Positions 12,646-25,059 of a stretch of DNA of 64,000 nucleotides are shown one piece after another. The notes under the pieces were generated by a model that was given only the letters and a program-made list of their open reading frames with translations, made no database searches and was not told the origin of the DNA. Position 1 is the first letter of the stretch. The number at the start of each line of letters is the position of its first letter. The position numbers and the translations under genes are program-made. Origin of the DNA: Druceiella hillmani (Eukaryota > Arthropoda > Insecta > Lepidoptera > Hepialidae). Where the stretch lies: NCBI GenBank assembly GCA_039881145.1, contig JAYKKI010000095.1, positions 1,901,001 to 1,965,000 on the forward strand, in the 5' to 3' direction.

Positions 12646-13186
12646 TTTAAATGACAAAAGAACTTTATTGAAACTTTGTATCCACCGATAACTTTATATT
12701 GAGGTTGAGCTATTTATAAATCCTAAGATCTTTCTGTCTATTTACTGCTTAAATAGTCTTATCGTTATTTACTAGAAAATCTTATTCAAGAGTTGCACTG
12801 TGTCCAAACACTCGGCGAGTATACTATTTGTATTAGTTATTATCATAAATATAATATGCACTCTTTACTCATGAGAAAGTGAGTAACCTGGTCTCTGCGA
12901 AAAAAATTGACCACAATATATTCGTCCAATTCTTCGAGGTGGTTTATTAATGGTTGTAAAAAAATTACGATATCACACTGTGTATTATTTACAGTACAGT
13001 ATAAACTTATCCATATTTGTCCTTCCGTACACAATTTGTCTTAGAAGAATCTCTCAAAGGAAAGTGGTCAAATATTGATGGAGATACTAGACAGTTCTGC
13101 TATTATGAGCATCTTTCATTTTTGTCTCAGAGGATGGTGCACGTGGGAAGTATAATTACATATATAAATGCCTTTTATGCCTTTCA

Positions 13187-13205
13187 AACCCAGGATCAAA
13201 CCCAG
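13187..13205 (-). mobile_element. SINE remnant at a deletion scar (block A)
   Basis: The short string AGGATCAAACCCAGTATG is the edge of the SINE preserved at 49600-49712 in block B. Block A joins directly from TTTTATGCCTTTCA to this remnant, skipping about 1.2 kb present in B. This suggests a deletion in A. Confidence 0.5.
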
Positions 13206-14477
13206 TATGTCTTGTTATAACACACAGACGTTAATAAATACATTAGTATTTCGCGACTTTAATTAAAAAAATAATTAAATGTTTAAAGATAAAACCAAAT
13301 AATTATTATTTGGTGAATAATTGTATCAGTGTTGTATCAGCCAATGGGTTCCGATACAAATATTACCAACCAAGTAAGACAACTTACTGAATACTCATAG
13401 TACACAAATATACGGTATATACATTTGATGTACTCTAGATAAATAAGTATTAAAAAGGATAAATGTATAAAATCGTAACAGGTCCTTCCCAAAATCACGA
13501 TTACGTACGACTTCAAAATAAATTTATTTGCCATATCTTGTAGAGATTATCTCGGGAAATGTGATTGCACTTCCAATTATAGATTTTAATTTAACTTATT
13601 TAATATATTAAACTGCTTTAGTAACGCATATGATATTAAGCCCCAATTCGTAGTGAACTACGCGTGACGTTGAACTTCGTTCCAAAAGTTACGTTCTCCC
13701 AATCGTGATACTTTATTCAATAAATATTTCAATATTACAGATGATTCTAAAATACGGCATCCTGTACTTTGTATTATTTTAATAACTTTTCCCTTTTATT
13801 ATTTTTTCTTTTCCTATTTTTTCTTTTCCTTACTTTTTTCTTTTCCTATTTTAACAATGTAATGTTTTTCCTTTTCTTAATTATGAATAAAACATTTTTT
13901 TGATAATTCATAGTAATTTATACTTTCCTTATTTTTTAAATTTTTGCTACGTACTACAACATACAACACATTTTAATATGAAAATATTATGCCTCAAACA
14001 ACGAAGAGATATATTTAATGCCTTTGTTTTTATATTAAACACATAGTGTGTCGTACGACACTAAAATTATCTATCACATCACATAGGTATATTTTAATAA
14101 AGGAAACACGAACTCTTGAGCAATTAACACGGTACGAATAAATTGCATTTTTCTGAAAAATCAGTGATAAAACTAATGATGTGGTTTATTTATTTTATGA
14201 ATTGTGAACGGTATTGGTAGTTTATTTTATATTTAAAAAATATAATAAAGACGTATATGTTCCGAGGATACAAAGAAGTCATCGCTTACTGTTTATTCAT
14301 AGTATTTATCAAATTTAGCAAATAGTAACAATATGGTTTAAGTAAATGCATTATGCCCAATTATGATACGATTCAGTTTATTAACTTAAATTTCTCCAAA
14401 TATCTCCCCAGTGACTTACATACTGAAAATGATCTAGCCATTCACAAGTAAACTTAAGGGATTAACTTTCTTATAGA

Positions 14478-14635
14478 ACCATAGACGTTCCAGTACACGA
14501 GTGCACCCGGAGAGCAGCTGATAGAGAGGAATAGAGAGATATCCTATGGCACATCACTCATCTGCAAGACACTTGACATGATGACCACGACCACTCTGCC
14601 AAAAGTGTAACGACTGAAAAGAAGGAAAGCCATTT
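14478..14635 (+). pseudogene. LINE reverse-transcriptase C-terminal tail relic (block A)
   Basis: The plus frame from 14490 reads VHECTRRAADREE, then a stop where family members commonly have Trp, then RDILWHITHLQDT, another stop, then HDDHDHSAKSVTTEKKES. This Arg/Asp/His-rich ending is typical of the far C-terminus and 3' end of RTE-like or related non-LTR retrotransposons. Only about 150 bp remains. It is shared with block B, so the insertion predates the duplication. Confidence 0.7.
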
Positions 14636-15333
14636 TACTCCGTCTCTGTTGTTTTCTTTAACTTTCACGTTCATTTACAAATAGAGATTTTGCAATATGC
14701 TGTCTTGGTTTTATCATTTTAGATAAGTTGTTTATAGACAAAGTTTTATGGAAAATGTAAAGCTAGTGTTAACATATAATAATGGATGGTTTCGGGTTTA
14801 TGTACCTATTGCATTTTATTAAGGCGACCGCTATGAATAAATACCCACAGATCCTGCACAATATACTCGCTTTATCCTTTGAAGTATATTTTCTCACTAC
14901 TTAAATTTTGGATAGGATTTAAAAAAAAACTGAAAATGGCGCAGAAAAACGAGTAAAAGATGAACGTTTTTTTCCTATTAATATTATATCTTTATTTGTA
15001 CGTCACTCTAGGATTCGCTCCCATACCTGGATTTCCTAAAAGATTGCTAACATTGATTAATAACATTGCATTATTGTCATTAGAATTTTACGTTTGCTAC
15101 AATTGGCATCTGAAATTGTAATCTAATAGAAGAAGATGAGATATTTCTTGAAATTGTAATCTAATAGAAGATAAATTTACAAGCCTCACTGCAATGTCAT
15201 ATAACAACTAGGAACAATTATGACAGAAAAAATATTATTTTTGGATAAATGAAGTTTAATCGCACTCTTTAAACTACGATTTTATCTTCATAATACTAAA
15301 CCACAGCAATTTTTCTTTCACTAACTTCCTTTA

Positions 15334-15359
15334 CTGTTTCACTTTGATTTGTTTCACTA
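15334..15359 (+). repeat. Two-unit 15-bp repeat (block A)
   Basis: Two tandem units of CTGTTTCACTTTGAT-like sequence. Block B has about nine units at the same place. Confidence 0.8.
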
Positions 15360-16094
15360 AAGGGATGGGTAATGAACAGTATCATTTTCGTGAGAGCAAT
15401 TTACGTGATTTCATTGATAAAGACAATTTAAAATAAAGCTCAGCTTACCTCTGTAACTATATTTCTGGACCTTTCTTCTGTATTTTCTCTTGTAATGGTG
15501 AAGGACATTGCAATATGCTGGAATGGTGAACGACAATGCCGTATCCAATACTATCACAATACTTATAGCAATGTACAGAAATATTGTAAAAATATTTTTA
15601 TAATTTTTTCAAATATTTTTATAATTTTTTTTAATATCAGTTGGATTTTTCTGAAACTTATAGTTTATAAAAACCAATATAAAAGATATTGCTTTTTCCT
15701 TAAAAGTCAACGCCACATCGTGGAACACTCATAGTTTATTTTTGGTTACATAATTGAAATAAACACATATTTTTCACATATCTTACACTTTATAATTCCT
15801 ATTTTGAATTTGAAATATTTGTGATGTGCAAATATATTTTATATTATTGGATGTAACAGTGTTGGCTATATACAATTTCGAATTGGGTGTACAACTAACG
15901 TAGTAGAACAAAATTAATTAGGTTAGGAATAGAAAGCGCTCATTAAGTCAACATTATAGGGCACTATATTATTTTGTCACCTTAAAATCGATTTTTTATA
16001 AGTTAAATACAAAATATTGCTTCTCGGTACATTGTTTCTCTTTATTTTTTTTTGTTTACTGTATCAACGGTACAGCAAAAACTACGAAATTTAC

Positions 16095-16151
16095 CTTTCT
16101 GATTAACGTTTGCCATCGATTTTATGATATTATAAACACTACCATAAATAT
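16095..16151 (-). other. Candidate internal exon of 57 bp (block A)
   Basis: On the minus strand a strong acceptor (GTTTTATTTTACAG) is followed after 57 bases by a strong donor (AAAG/GTAAAT). The open phase reads IYGSVYNIIKSMANVNQK. The exon and both splice signals are preserved in block B (52624-52680), where one residue changes Asn to Ile. No protein family is recognised and no partner exon joins in frame convincingly, so chance splice signals remain possible. Confidence 0.25.
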
Positions 16152-16715
16152 CTGTAAAATAAAACAATCAGTTCTTTAATCTGCTAAAAATAAGGGATTT
16201 GAAGAAATTAAAAGCTTAAATATACCTTATTTTCCCAAGCGGGGCCAATGTCCATACATCGGTTAGTATAATATTTTAGTGTAATGATAATCAAACGTAA
16301 TATTTAATTATTTTATTTTTTCTTAGATGTTACGTAATGTTAATGATAATGTTCTGGTGTGGTTGTAATACGCACTAATATAATTACATTGCTGTATACC
16401 ACAGCTATGTATTTATATTGCTAATTAGACCATAAATTAGATTCATATAAATGAAAAGCTTTGAAATTTGCATTTCCAATTAATTTGGTAAATTGCTATT
16501 TAGGCACGTGAGTCACCCGCAAACCGCAAATTTCCAGTTACTATAATATTCAGAATTATCGCAGCACAAATAAATCAGTCAATTCAATATAAAATTCCAT
16601 TTATGTTAATTACTGTAGAGATAAGAATATTTGTAAGGTTTGAACAATATCGATGTACGCTGCAGCCGTAAAGGTCTAGTTAAGAAAAAAAGTAATTATT
16701 TGATTTGCTTTTAAT

Positions 16716-16992
16716 TATTGAATATATTTGGCATTAATTTTGTAGAAATTCATTATTCACAATTAAATGAAACTACGCTATGTAGTATTATTTCTACTTT
16801 TTTTAAATTCTTTACCACGACCTAAGTTTCGTTGTATTACATCTTCAGGTGAGCTATATTATATATAACACCTTCAGGTACTTAAATCAACATAACATCT
16901 TCAGGTTCACCTGAAGATGTAATACAACGAAACCTAGGTCGTGGTAAAGAACTTAAAGAAAATAGAAATAATACTACATCACGTAGTTTCAT
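16716..16992 (+). mobile_element. Foldback element, copy 2 (block A only)
   Basis: Flanked by a 12-bp direct repeat TTTGCTTTTAAT at 16704-16715 and 16993-17004. It has the same left-end segment and inverted arms as copy 1. The right arm keeps CTGAAGA (16911-16917), GAAA (16929-16932), CCTAGG and GTC (16938-16940) with GTGG, but stem II is shortened by three bases. The central loop holds extra CTTCAGGT fragments. Block B lacks the element at 53230, but it also lacks about 70 bp of right flank, so B may be a deletion rather than a true empty site. Confidence 0.85.
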
Positions 16993-17004
16993 TTTGCTTT
17001 TAAT

Positions 17005-18640
17005 TTTCTTAACTTAATTTATTAATTAGTCATTATTTTTTCTAAGCTCTAACACTTAATTTATTTTAAGATTTTCTGCTTGCACAGCATCCACTCATGT
17101 GCTATATTTATTACAATTAAATAGGAATTTTTATTCAAAGTTTCAGGTTATAAAACTGAGAAACTCGAAAACATAATATCTTCATAATTCCCATTAATTG
17201 CAATGTGTTTTTCATCACTTAAAAATATTTTCCGATCGTATGGTTTTTGATAATGAATGTCAGTGTTTTGCAATTTGATTTTTCTTGCCTATTCCTTATA
17301 CTTAGATTTACATGTACATATAACAGCTAGTACAATAATACTTAGAGTATTAATGTGTTAGTTATAATACGCGACTTCTTCCACCGGATTTGATATTTCT
17401 TGGGCGATTTTTTGCAATGACATAAATCGTACTGCGAAGCAATAAAGATAAATCGATGACATGATAAAAAAATTTATTATCTCAGAAAAACAGCAATAGT
17501 ACCATCTCGTAGTACCCTAAGAAAAAGTGTTTGTTGCTAAAAGCACTGTCTGCTTTGAATTAATCTATCTGGTTGTTCATCTATTTGGTAGTCCGTAATA
17601 CGTGCTGTCAGATAGTGCAAAATGAGTTGAAGAATGATTCATTCCTTAAACAGCTGTTGAGTAACAGACAAACGAACAAAAACTTTTATAATTATAATAT
17701 TAATGGGGATCGTGTACGAAGACATGACATAAACTTGAATATAATACCCTCATCTTATTTATTAGTTGCAATAAATTAGCAAATAAAATGCGTAGCAGTT
17801 ATCGCGAATAATTAAATAAAAGCATTCTAAACAGAGGAAGTCTTGCGTAGAAGACCAGGTTGCCAGAAACTCGGACAAAGTCCTTAACTAAGCGACCAGA
17901 TGAGATCTAAATATTTGCTGAATTGCAAACGATGAGGTCACCCTCGAAATTAATTCTCCAGCAACGAACCTAGATGTCGATTAAACTTTGAATCTTAAAT
18001 CATATGCGAAAAAATCATATACGAAATCAATTCTTGTTGTTTTTCTAATTTTTTTATATCGTTTACTGGTTGACAAAACGCGCCTTTCTAAAAAAAATTA
18101 AATTATAATAGTTACAATTTCCATGATTATGATTCAATTACAGAAGAATTGATAGAATAAATAAGTAAAAATTTAAACATTCAATTTCTGTCTGCCTATA
18201 TTGTTACTAAATAATTCTAATTACACATTAATAGCTAAGATACAAACTGTTGTAAATACAATTAAAAAGACGCGGCTTTTTAAATACCACCTAGTTTGAT
18301 ATTGACTCTGACGAACTCAAAAAAACCTATATGATACTGTTAATCTAGAATATGAAGTTTACCATGAAGGAAATTCCCACAGCACAAATAAAGAAATCCC
18401 AAAATTGTTAATTTCGAATTATATATGTAATTATTAGGACACAAACTTAATTTTTGCTTCCAGATTTAGTTTTTCCTCGGTATTAGTATAGTACATACTT
18501 ACTAAGCTTTACGATAATATAATTTAACGAAAAGAAAATCTCAGATATATCAAATAGTTGTAATGGTATGAACTAGATACTGCTTTTTTCTTTTTTTAAC
18601 AAAAGCAAATTTATATTTCCCAACAAGTTGTTAGGTTAAA
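17005..18640. other. Duplicated sequence without a recognised gene
   Basis: Contains a GC-richer patch at 17820-17980 that is nearly identical in block B (53995-54150). All frames there are short and broken by stops. No repeat family was recognised. Confidence 0.4.
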
Positions 18641-18835
18641 TGATCAATACACATCAATTACATCGCATTCACCGACGTAACCCTACCCCGTTTGAAAATC
18701 GAAGCAGCTACAAACTACCTGCCACTGCCTCATCACTAATTCACATTTAGAAACAATGTGCTCGTCCCAATTCAAACACCTCCCCCACTTTAGAGCTTCA
18801 ACATGGCGGGCGCTCAAGTGCAAATGAATCCATAG
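18640..18835 (+). other. GC-richer conserved patch with a good start context; exon truncated in block A
   Basis: Only about two differences from block B over 170 bp. It ends with TTCAACATGGCGGGCGCTC, a strong animal start context with ATG at 18803. In block A the frame stops after ten codons because about 455 bp present in B are missing. In B the frame reads MAGARTKASLRNTRYLY before a strong donor. It may be a first exon with its promoter, broken in A. Protein not recognised. Confidence 0.3.
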
Positions 18836-19640
18836 CTTAAAAAACTGAAAATAAAACACGCTTTCATAAACACTGAGCTAAAAAGCATTAGGGTAAGCCC
18901 CCGGCTTACATTAAAGTCTCGAGTAAACTATTTGAGTACAAAAGCATGAGGTTCTTTGTTGTGAAATCTAACTGAAATATTAAGTACTTTCGATCACATA
19001 ATATTAATTTGAGAAGCAATTTTTTTGAGAAAAGCCATCCCCACTTTTTCACTAAAATATTATACTCAATAACAAACATGGCTTATCCTAAATTCCTTAC
19101 AAACTAGGGAAAACAGGTTCGACAATTATTTTCTTTTGTTTTTTGCGCAATATTCATTAAAATGTGTTTTTTTTCTTTAATTTTCAAACGATTAATTAAT
19201 TTCTCTCTCTTTAGTCTAATATGTTAGATGAAAATATTTTTTGAACTTTCTTTATATTATATTTAGAACTATTTTTATAATTAAGAAAACTTCTACGGAA
19301 TTCAAATTATCAGAGCAATATAACTCATTAGGTACAGGTTTCTCTTCTTGATTCTGTGTCTGTGGGCGACTAAGCGCGTATCCTCTCCACATCCACCAAT
19401 GCATCCACCACCAGTATTACGAGGCTTTTTTCTGGTAATCTTGGGACAATCCAATTCCGCGACTTGAACCATAAAGTGATTTTATTCTATTTGGAGCCCA
19501 GGAAGCAAATGCTTGCCCAGACGCAAAGTTTTTCGATCCTAAGTAGACAACTGCCTGTACAAAAATTAGAAGCCCAAATACAGTTAGAATACGTTGTTCC
19601 ATTATCGAGTTCAGTGTCTGGCTACCGATTCCATTTCATC
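18836..19640. other. Low-divergence tract (block A) with open frames on both strands
   Basis: About 800 bp with only six or seven differences from block B (55466-56287), several-fold below the surrounding divergence. On the minus strand an ATG frame (19602 to 19417) begins MEQRILTVFGLLIFVQAVVY, a signal-peptide-like start, and stops at TAA; the same phase stays open for some 50 further codons with a Trp-rich stretch. On the plus strand a 91-codon frame without ATG overlaps it, preceded by a pyrimidine-rich tract ending ACTAAG. I recognise neither product. Recent gene conversion or constraint could explain the low divergence. Confidence 0.35.
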
Positions 19641-20348
19641 GAATGAGTCCGAGTTTATTGTATTGCCAATTGAAAGTGAATGAAATTTAGTTTCATAGAT
19701 TCCATTACATACTTAGTCACAAGTCAACCTAATAACAGCGTATTAAAAACACTTCGATTCTCTACTCTGGCCCGACTTTAAAGAGAGCGATAAACAATCA
19801 TACTTTCGAATTTACAATATTAGTTAGAATGAGATTCCCCGAAACGAAAAGTAGTTTATATCCCACCAACTACCACTGTCAAAAAATCACTTCAATTCGT
19901 TGTTCCGTTGTGACTTAAAAATAATAAAAAAATACACTTTCGCATTTTTAATATTAGGTGGTATTGTCTCGTTAGCGAGGATAACATTTACCGTGTTCGA
20001 AAATATTCACTAACTCTCTCTGTGCAAATAATCACGTAAACCGTATCCCCATTACGACGCCACAAAATAATAAGTAAACAAATTATCACAATCGATGAGG
20101 ATAATAAATCTATAGGATAGGTCTGTTTGTATATTAAAGATACTTACGAAAAAAATATTAAATGAAACAGAAAACAAAGATACTGTTTTTGAAATGTGTG
20201 TCTGTGAGCCTGTTTATTTATTCACGTAACACGCAAGAACAGCTAAAATGACATGGTAATATGTAAGCCATGTTCTTTTGCAATCGACCAACTAAAAATA
20301 ATATATAGTAATTTCATGTTTCAATACAAATTATATTTGCTTAAAAAA

Positions 20349-21800
20349 GTTTACTTTTATGATTGTTATAGTTTACTTTTATAATTGTTATAGTTTACTT
20401 TTATAATTGTTATAGTTTACTTTTATAATTGTTATAGTTTACTTTTATAATTGTTGTAGTTTACTTTTATAATTGTTATAGTTTATTTTTATAATTGTTA
20501 TAGTTTACTTTTATAATTGTTATAGTTTACTTTTATAATTGTTAAACTTTACTTTTATAATTGTTAAACTTTACTTTTATAATTGTTATAGTTTACTTTT
20601 ATAATTGTTATAGTTTACTTTTATAATTGTTATAGTTTACTTTTAAAATTGTTATAGTTTACTTTTATAATTGTTATAGTTTACTTTTGTAATTGTTGAA
20701 TTTTACTTTTATAATTGTTATAGTTTACTTTCATAATTGTTATAGTTTACTTTTATAATTGTTAAAGTTTACTTTTATAACTGTTATAGTTTACTTTTAT
20801 AATTGTTATAGTTTACTTTTATAATTGTTAAACTTTACTTTTATAATTGTTATAGTTTACTTTTATAATTCTTAAAGTTTACTTTTATAATTGTTATAGT
20901 TTACTTTTATAATTGTTATAGTTTACTTTTATAATTGTTATAGTTTACTTTTATAATTGTTAAATTTTACTTTTATAATTGTTATAGTTTACTTTTATAA
21001 TTGTTATAGTTTACTTTTATAATTGTTTTAGTTTACTTTTATAATTGTTAAACTTTACTTTTATAATTGTTACAGTTTACTTTTATAATTGTTATAATTT
21101 ACTTTTATAATTGTTATAGTTTACTTTTATAATTGTTAAACTTTACTTTTATAATTGTTATAGTTTACTTTTATAATTGTTAAACTTTACTTTTATAATT
21201 GTTATAGTTTACTTTTATAATTGTTATAGTTTACTTTTATAATTGTTATAGTTTAGTTTTATATGTGTTATAGTTTACTTTTATAATTGTTAAACTTTAC
21301 TTTTATAATTGTTATAGTTTACTTTTATAATTGTTAAACTTCACTTTTATAATTGTTATAGTTTACTTTTATAATTGTTAAACTTTTCTTTTATAATTGT
21401 TATAGTTTACTTTTATAATTGTGAAACTTTACTTTTATAATTGTTATAGTTTACTTTTATAATTGTTATAGTTTACTTTTATAATTGTTATAGTTTACTT
21501 TTATAATTGTTATAATTTACTTTTATAATTGTTATAGTTTACTTTTATAATTGTTAAACTTTACTTTTATAATTGTTATAGTTTACTTTTATAATTGTTA
21601 TAGTTTACTTTTATAATTGTTATAGTTTACTTTTATAATTGTTATAGTTTCCTTTTATAATTGTTATAGTTTACTTTTATAATTGTTATAGTTTACTTTT
21701 ATAATTGTTATAGTTTACTTTTATAATTGTTATAGTTTACTTTTATAATTGTTATAGTTTACTTTTATAATTGTTATAGTTTACTTTTATAATTGTTATA
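20349..21800 (+). repeat. 22-bp minisatellite, 66 units (block A)
   Basis: The unit is GTTTACTTTTATAATTG followed by TTATA. 1452 bases hold exactly 66 units. A recurrent variant replaces the TTATAG junction with TTAAAC. Other singletons include GTTTAGTTTTATATGTG near 21253. Variants are scattered more widely than in block B. No coding potential; the repeat is AT-rich with short internal self-complementarity. Confidence 0.98.
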
Positions 21801-22387
21801 GGATGATTGTGGTATTACATGTTTTCGTCTTACGGTTAACTTAATATTGTTTCTGAGGAGGCAAAGCTAATTAGAAAATAAATCATTAATCGCTTCGATT
21901 TATTTGCAAATCCTTATGTTCAAATATTCATGACTCTTTAAAATGCTCGAATAGATGAGGAGTAGGAAATATCTAAAGTTAAATAAATATTTTATTATAA
22001 ATTTTATTATTTAAGGCTTATTACTAAAATTCAGTAAATTTTCCGACATTCCATATATGATATGGTATTATTTTAAATATAGTCGAAAGGTGGCTTTAAG
22101 GCAGTATCCACGAATAAAAACAACAGATTCTCGCGCTTCATTAAAAAGTCATAATTGTATTCTAGGACATGTTACTTTACAACAGGCTGGCCTTTAAAAT
22201 TACTGGACGCTTACTTTTCATATTTACCATTGGTACTCAATTGAATTATTTATGTTAAATATATCCAAAGTTGCTTACTTTTAGACTACTCGCATTTTAG
22301 AAAAGACGGAGGAAGCAAGCACGTCATCAGCTTTAGAAAGTAATAGAGAAGTTACTATTTTTATACGCGTAAAAAAATTAAAATTTA

Positions 22388-22482
22388 TTTTATTTATTTA
22401 TTTCTGCAAGCTTAGAAAACTAAGTATACAGTGGCAGACTTATTCCTACAAGAGCAATCTCTTACAGCCAACCACAGTGGAT
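22388..22482 (-). mobile_element. SINE or LINE 3'-tail fragment (block A)
   Basis: On the minus strand it reads GGTTGGCTGTAAGAGATTGC, then TCTTGTAGGAATAAGTC, and ends in an (AAATA)n tail near 22388. This matches the body and tail of the SINE at 4372-4575. The tRNA-like head is missing. It is shared with block B at 59025-59118. Confidence 0.65.
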
Positions 22483-23748
22483 AGGATGAGAACATTAAGT
22501 GCTATGGCAGACTGTAAGTGATTTTTAAACATTAATTAAGTTTACTTAAATAATTAAATATATAATAATACGTGGTAGTAATACAATAATAATTAAAAAC
22601 CGGAGATCTTCTAAATTATGATAGAAAATGTATTTTTAGACGACTTTTGAACACAGACAACGAGGGCGCATTTTGTATATTTGTAATCAGTTCATTCCAC
22701 GATCGAGCAGAATGTACAATGAAGGATTCGCCATAAAATTTCGTTCTATATTGAGATATTAGTAGGGCATACTTATTTTTGGATCGTAGTAGTAAAATTT
22801 AGTGGATGCGTTTTAGCGCCAAGTTTTTAATTTACAGATAGGAACCAATTAGGTCACCCAAAGTACATTTCATAAGGCAAAATTATAGTAGACATGTATT
22901 AGTAGTCACGTGTCATTGCTGTCTCGATGGAGGCGTATGTGGAAGATAAAATTATTCTTCATAGTCATTCTAGTTAGCTGACCTAGTCAATAGATGAAAT
23001 CCAAATGAAAACTGGAAAAACACTAATATTTGTTATTGTTGTACCAAAACCTAAAAACGATATAATTTAATTTTAGTTACAGTATAATGTAAACCTCTAA
23101 TATACGGCGAATAGACTTTAAAGTTGTCACAAACCAACAAGCGACATCACTACATGTGTATTAGTGAATTTACGATTAGTAAATATCCGTTCTTGCTGCA
23201 ATATTTTGCACATACGTCCTTAATGCGTCCTATCAATAAATGCAGTGAAATTAACAAACGAACAAGGCTTTAATCCTAATAAATTAACAGAAGGCGGAAA
23301 TATAATAATGAATATAGGCTCTGCCCATAAAATAAGTAAAACAAAAAATGTCCGTAACAGATCATGTACACATCCACATAATAGTTTTAGTTGCTAGCGA
23401 CGGCTGTTGCAAGTGGTCATGTGTCAACATAAAACTTTTTCGGAAAATTTAGTTCGTTAGAACCAACATGATTCCATGCCCATTGTAGAAGTGCATTTTA
23501 CCGATAAGTTCAACATAATAAATAAATCATTATTATTTAGAAATAGTTGCATGTTTTTAATATCTACGAAATGGCGTCAACACCGTGCAAGGATATAAGT
23601 CCTAGCCATGGTATAGAAACAATGAGATATATCTTACGCGTGAGTGACAAATATCTTTATACACATATGTATGTATGAACGTGTGGGATTATATATACGT
23701 AGATCCCGTATTTTGGAACGTCTTCTGCGCTTGTGGCCTAACTAAATG

Positions 23749-23750
<2 letters not shown>

Positions 23751-23798
<48 letters not shown>

Positions 23799-23825
23799 TA
23801 TATATGTATATATACATATATATAT

Positions 23826-23879
<54 letters not shown>
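23751..23879. repeat. Compound (TA)n(CA)n(TA)n microsatellite (block A)
   Basis: Two TA runs flank a short CA run. The block B counterpart at 60498-60563 has a different order and length, as expected for a fast-evolving microsatellite. Confidence 0.95.
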
Positions 23880-23882
<3 letters not shown>

Positions 23883-24319
23883 GTATAAGATAGTCCTAGA
23901 TATAATGTTGAAAATGTTCACAATATTGTAGATAACTTAATGATGTAAGTTTTTTAATTATATATTTATATCTGTAGATTTAGTAATACCAACCACATTT
24001 CCGTCCCAAATATAAACTATTCAAAAAATATCTTAAGCGCAAAAACAGTGGTATAAAAATTCACTCGTGTGATATTGCATACGTTCTCTTATCGAATACG
24101 AAACACATTAAAACTAAAATTGAAATTGATAATGCGAAACTGTAACAGCTATATTAAAAATGGTTAAAACTGAAATTTTCACAGCATAAAAAGTTATCGC
24201 AAAATTGTACATAAAATTAAATTTGTCTATAGGAAAACGTTAAATGCACTTTTATGCTTCGTCGTGGTCAACGAACACTCAAATGGTCATCCCTGCATCG
24301 TGGAAGCAAAGAATATTAA

Positions 24320-24436
24320 CTATTACTGCGTAAAGAAGTGACACCTCCCCCGCCAGTTTATCATCACCCGCAGATAACGGGTACATTTCAGGGTACGCGT
24401 TCCTAGGTTGCCGCTTGCTGCCGCGTGTAATTTATT
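24320..24436. promoter_or_regulatory. GC-rich block identical between duplicates (block A)
   Basis: 117 bp with no difference from block B (61006-61122), and GC-rich at its centre in AT-rich surroundings. It includes CACCTCCCCCGCCAG, ATAACGGGTACATTTCAGGG and GGTTGCCGCTTGCTGCCGCG. Frames are open on both strands: minus reads KRQPRNAYPEMYPLSAGDDK before a possible donor GAG/GTGTCA; plus reads SPASLSSPADNGYISGYAFL. Neither has a convincing acceptor and neither product is recognised. A regulatory element is at least as likely as an exon. Confidence 0.35.
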
Positions 24437-24459
24437 TTATTTTTATTAATTTTACGATG

Positions 24460-24508
24460 TTTGGTTGCGTTTAACTTGTGTTAATTACATAAGTTAAACT
24501 CAACCAAA
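24460..24508. other. Hairpin next to the GC-rich block (block A)
   Basis: 22-base arms from TTTGGTTG to ACCAAA pair with two mismatches around a 5-base loop TAATT. Block B has the same hairpin with both inner mismatches resolved. Confidence 0.6.
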
Positions 24509-25059
24509 TATCATTGATATTAATGATTATGTAATTAATTGATGTCTTAATTGATAATTATTTATAATTATTCAATATAACAGTCCGTCATTGCACTCCG
24601 TACGAGTTCTTAGAAAACAATAGAGTCATTAAGGGTAGGAAGTTATTTTGTCTCCCTTATTTGGTTAGTACCTATACTTTAATCTCTACAAATACGTCAA
24701 TGAACAGTTTTAAATTTTAAACTGTTCTTAAAACTCATTGTTTTGTTTGAAAGCAATGTGCGTTGAAAACGTATCCTTGTGATGTCGGCCATAGACTTAT
24801 TATATAGATTATTAAGAGATCTTTCACATAAAGCAAATCTAATCAAGTCAAAAGTACAATGAAGGCAATATTTCAGTGTATCACATTCATAAACAAAGAA
24901 AACTTGTTTTTATTTAAAATATTATTTCGTTTTTAGAATCCACACTAAGTACCTTTTTCAAATTCTATCTTAATATTATTACTATGAAATCACTTTCAAA
25001 CAAATAAATGTTTAGAATAAAATATTGATTTATATAATTACATTTTTACAATTAGGTAA

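Noticed and set aside
20349..21800. Possible CRISPR array
   Set aside because: Units are contiguous 22-mers without unique spacers and the DNA is clearly eukaryotic, so it is a minisatellite.
23746..23931. Open frame rich in alternating Tyr-Ile
   Set aside because: It is the translation of a (TA)n/(CA)n microsatellite, not a gene. The same applies to the frame over 1612-1655.
24240..24430. Neuropeptide precursor reading on the minus strand (KRQPRNAYPEMYPLSAGDDK)
   Set aside because: The Lys-Arg is suggestive, but there is no signal peptide, amidation site or acceptor, a stop lies just upstream, and the downstream frame is not kept in block B.
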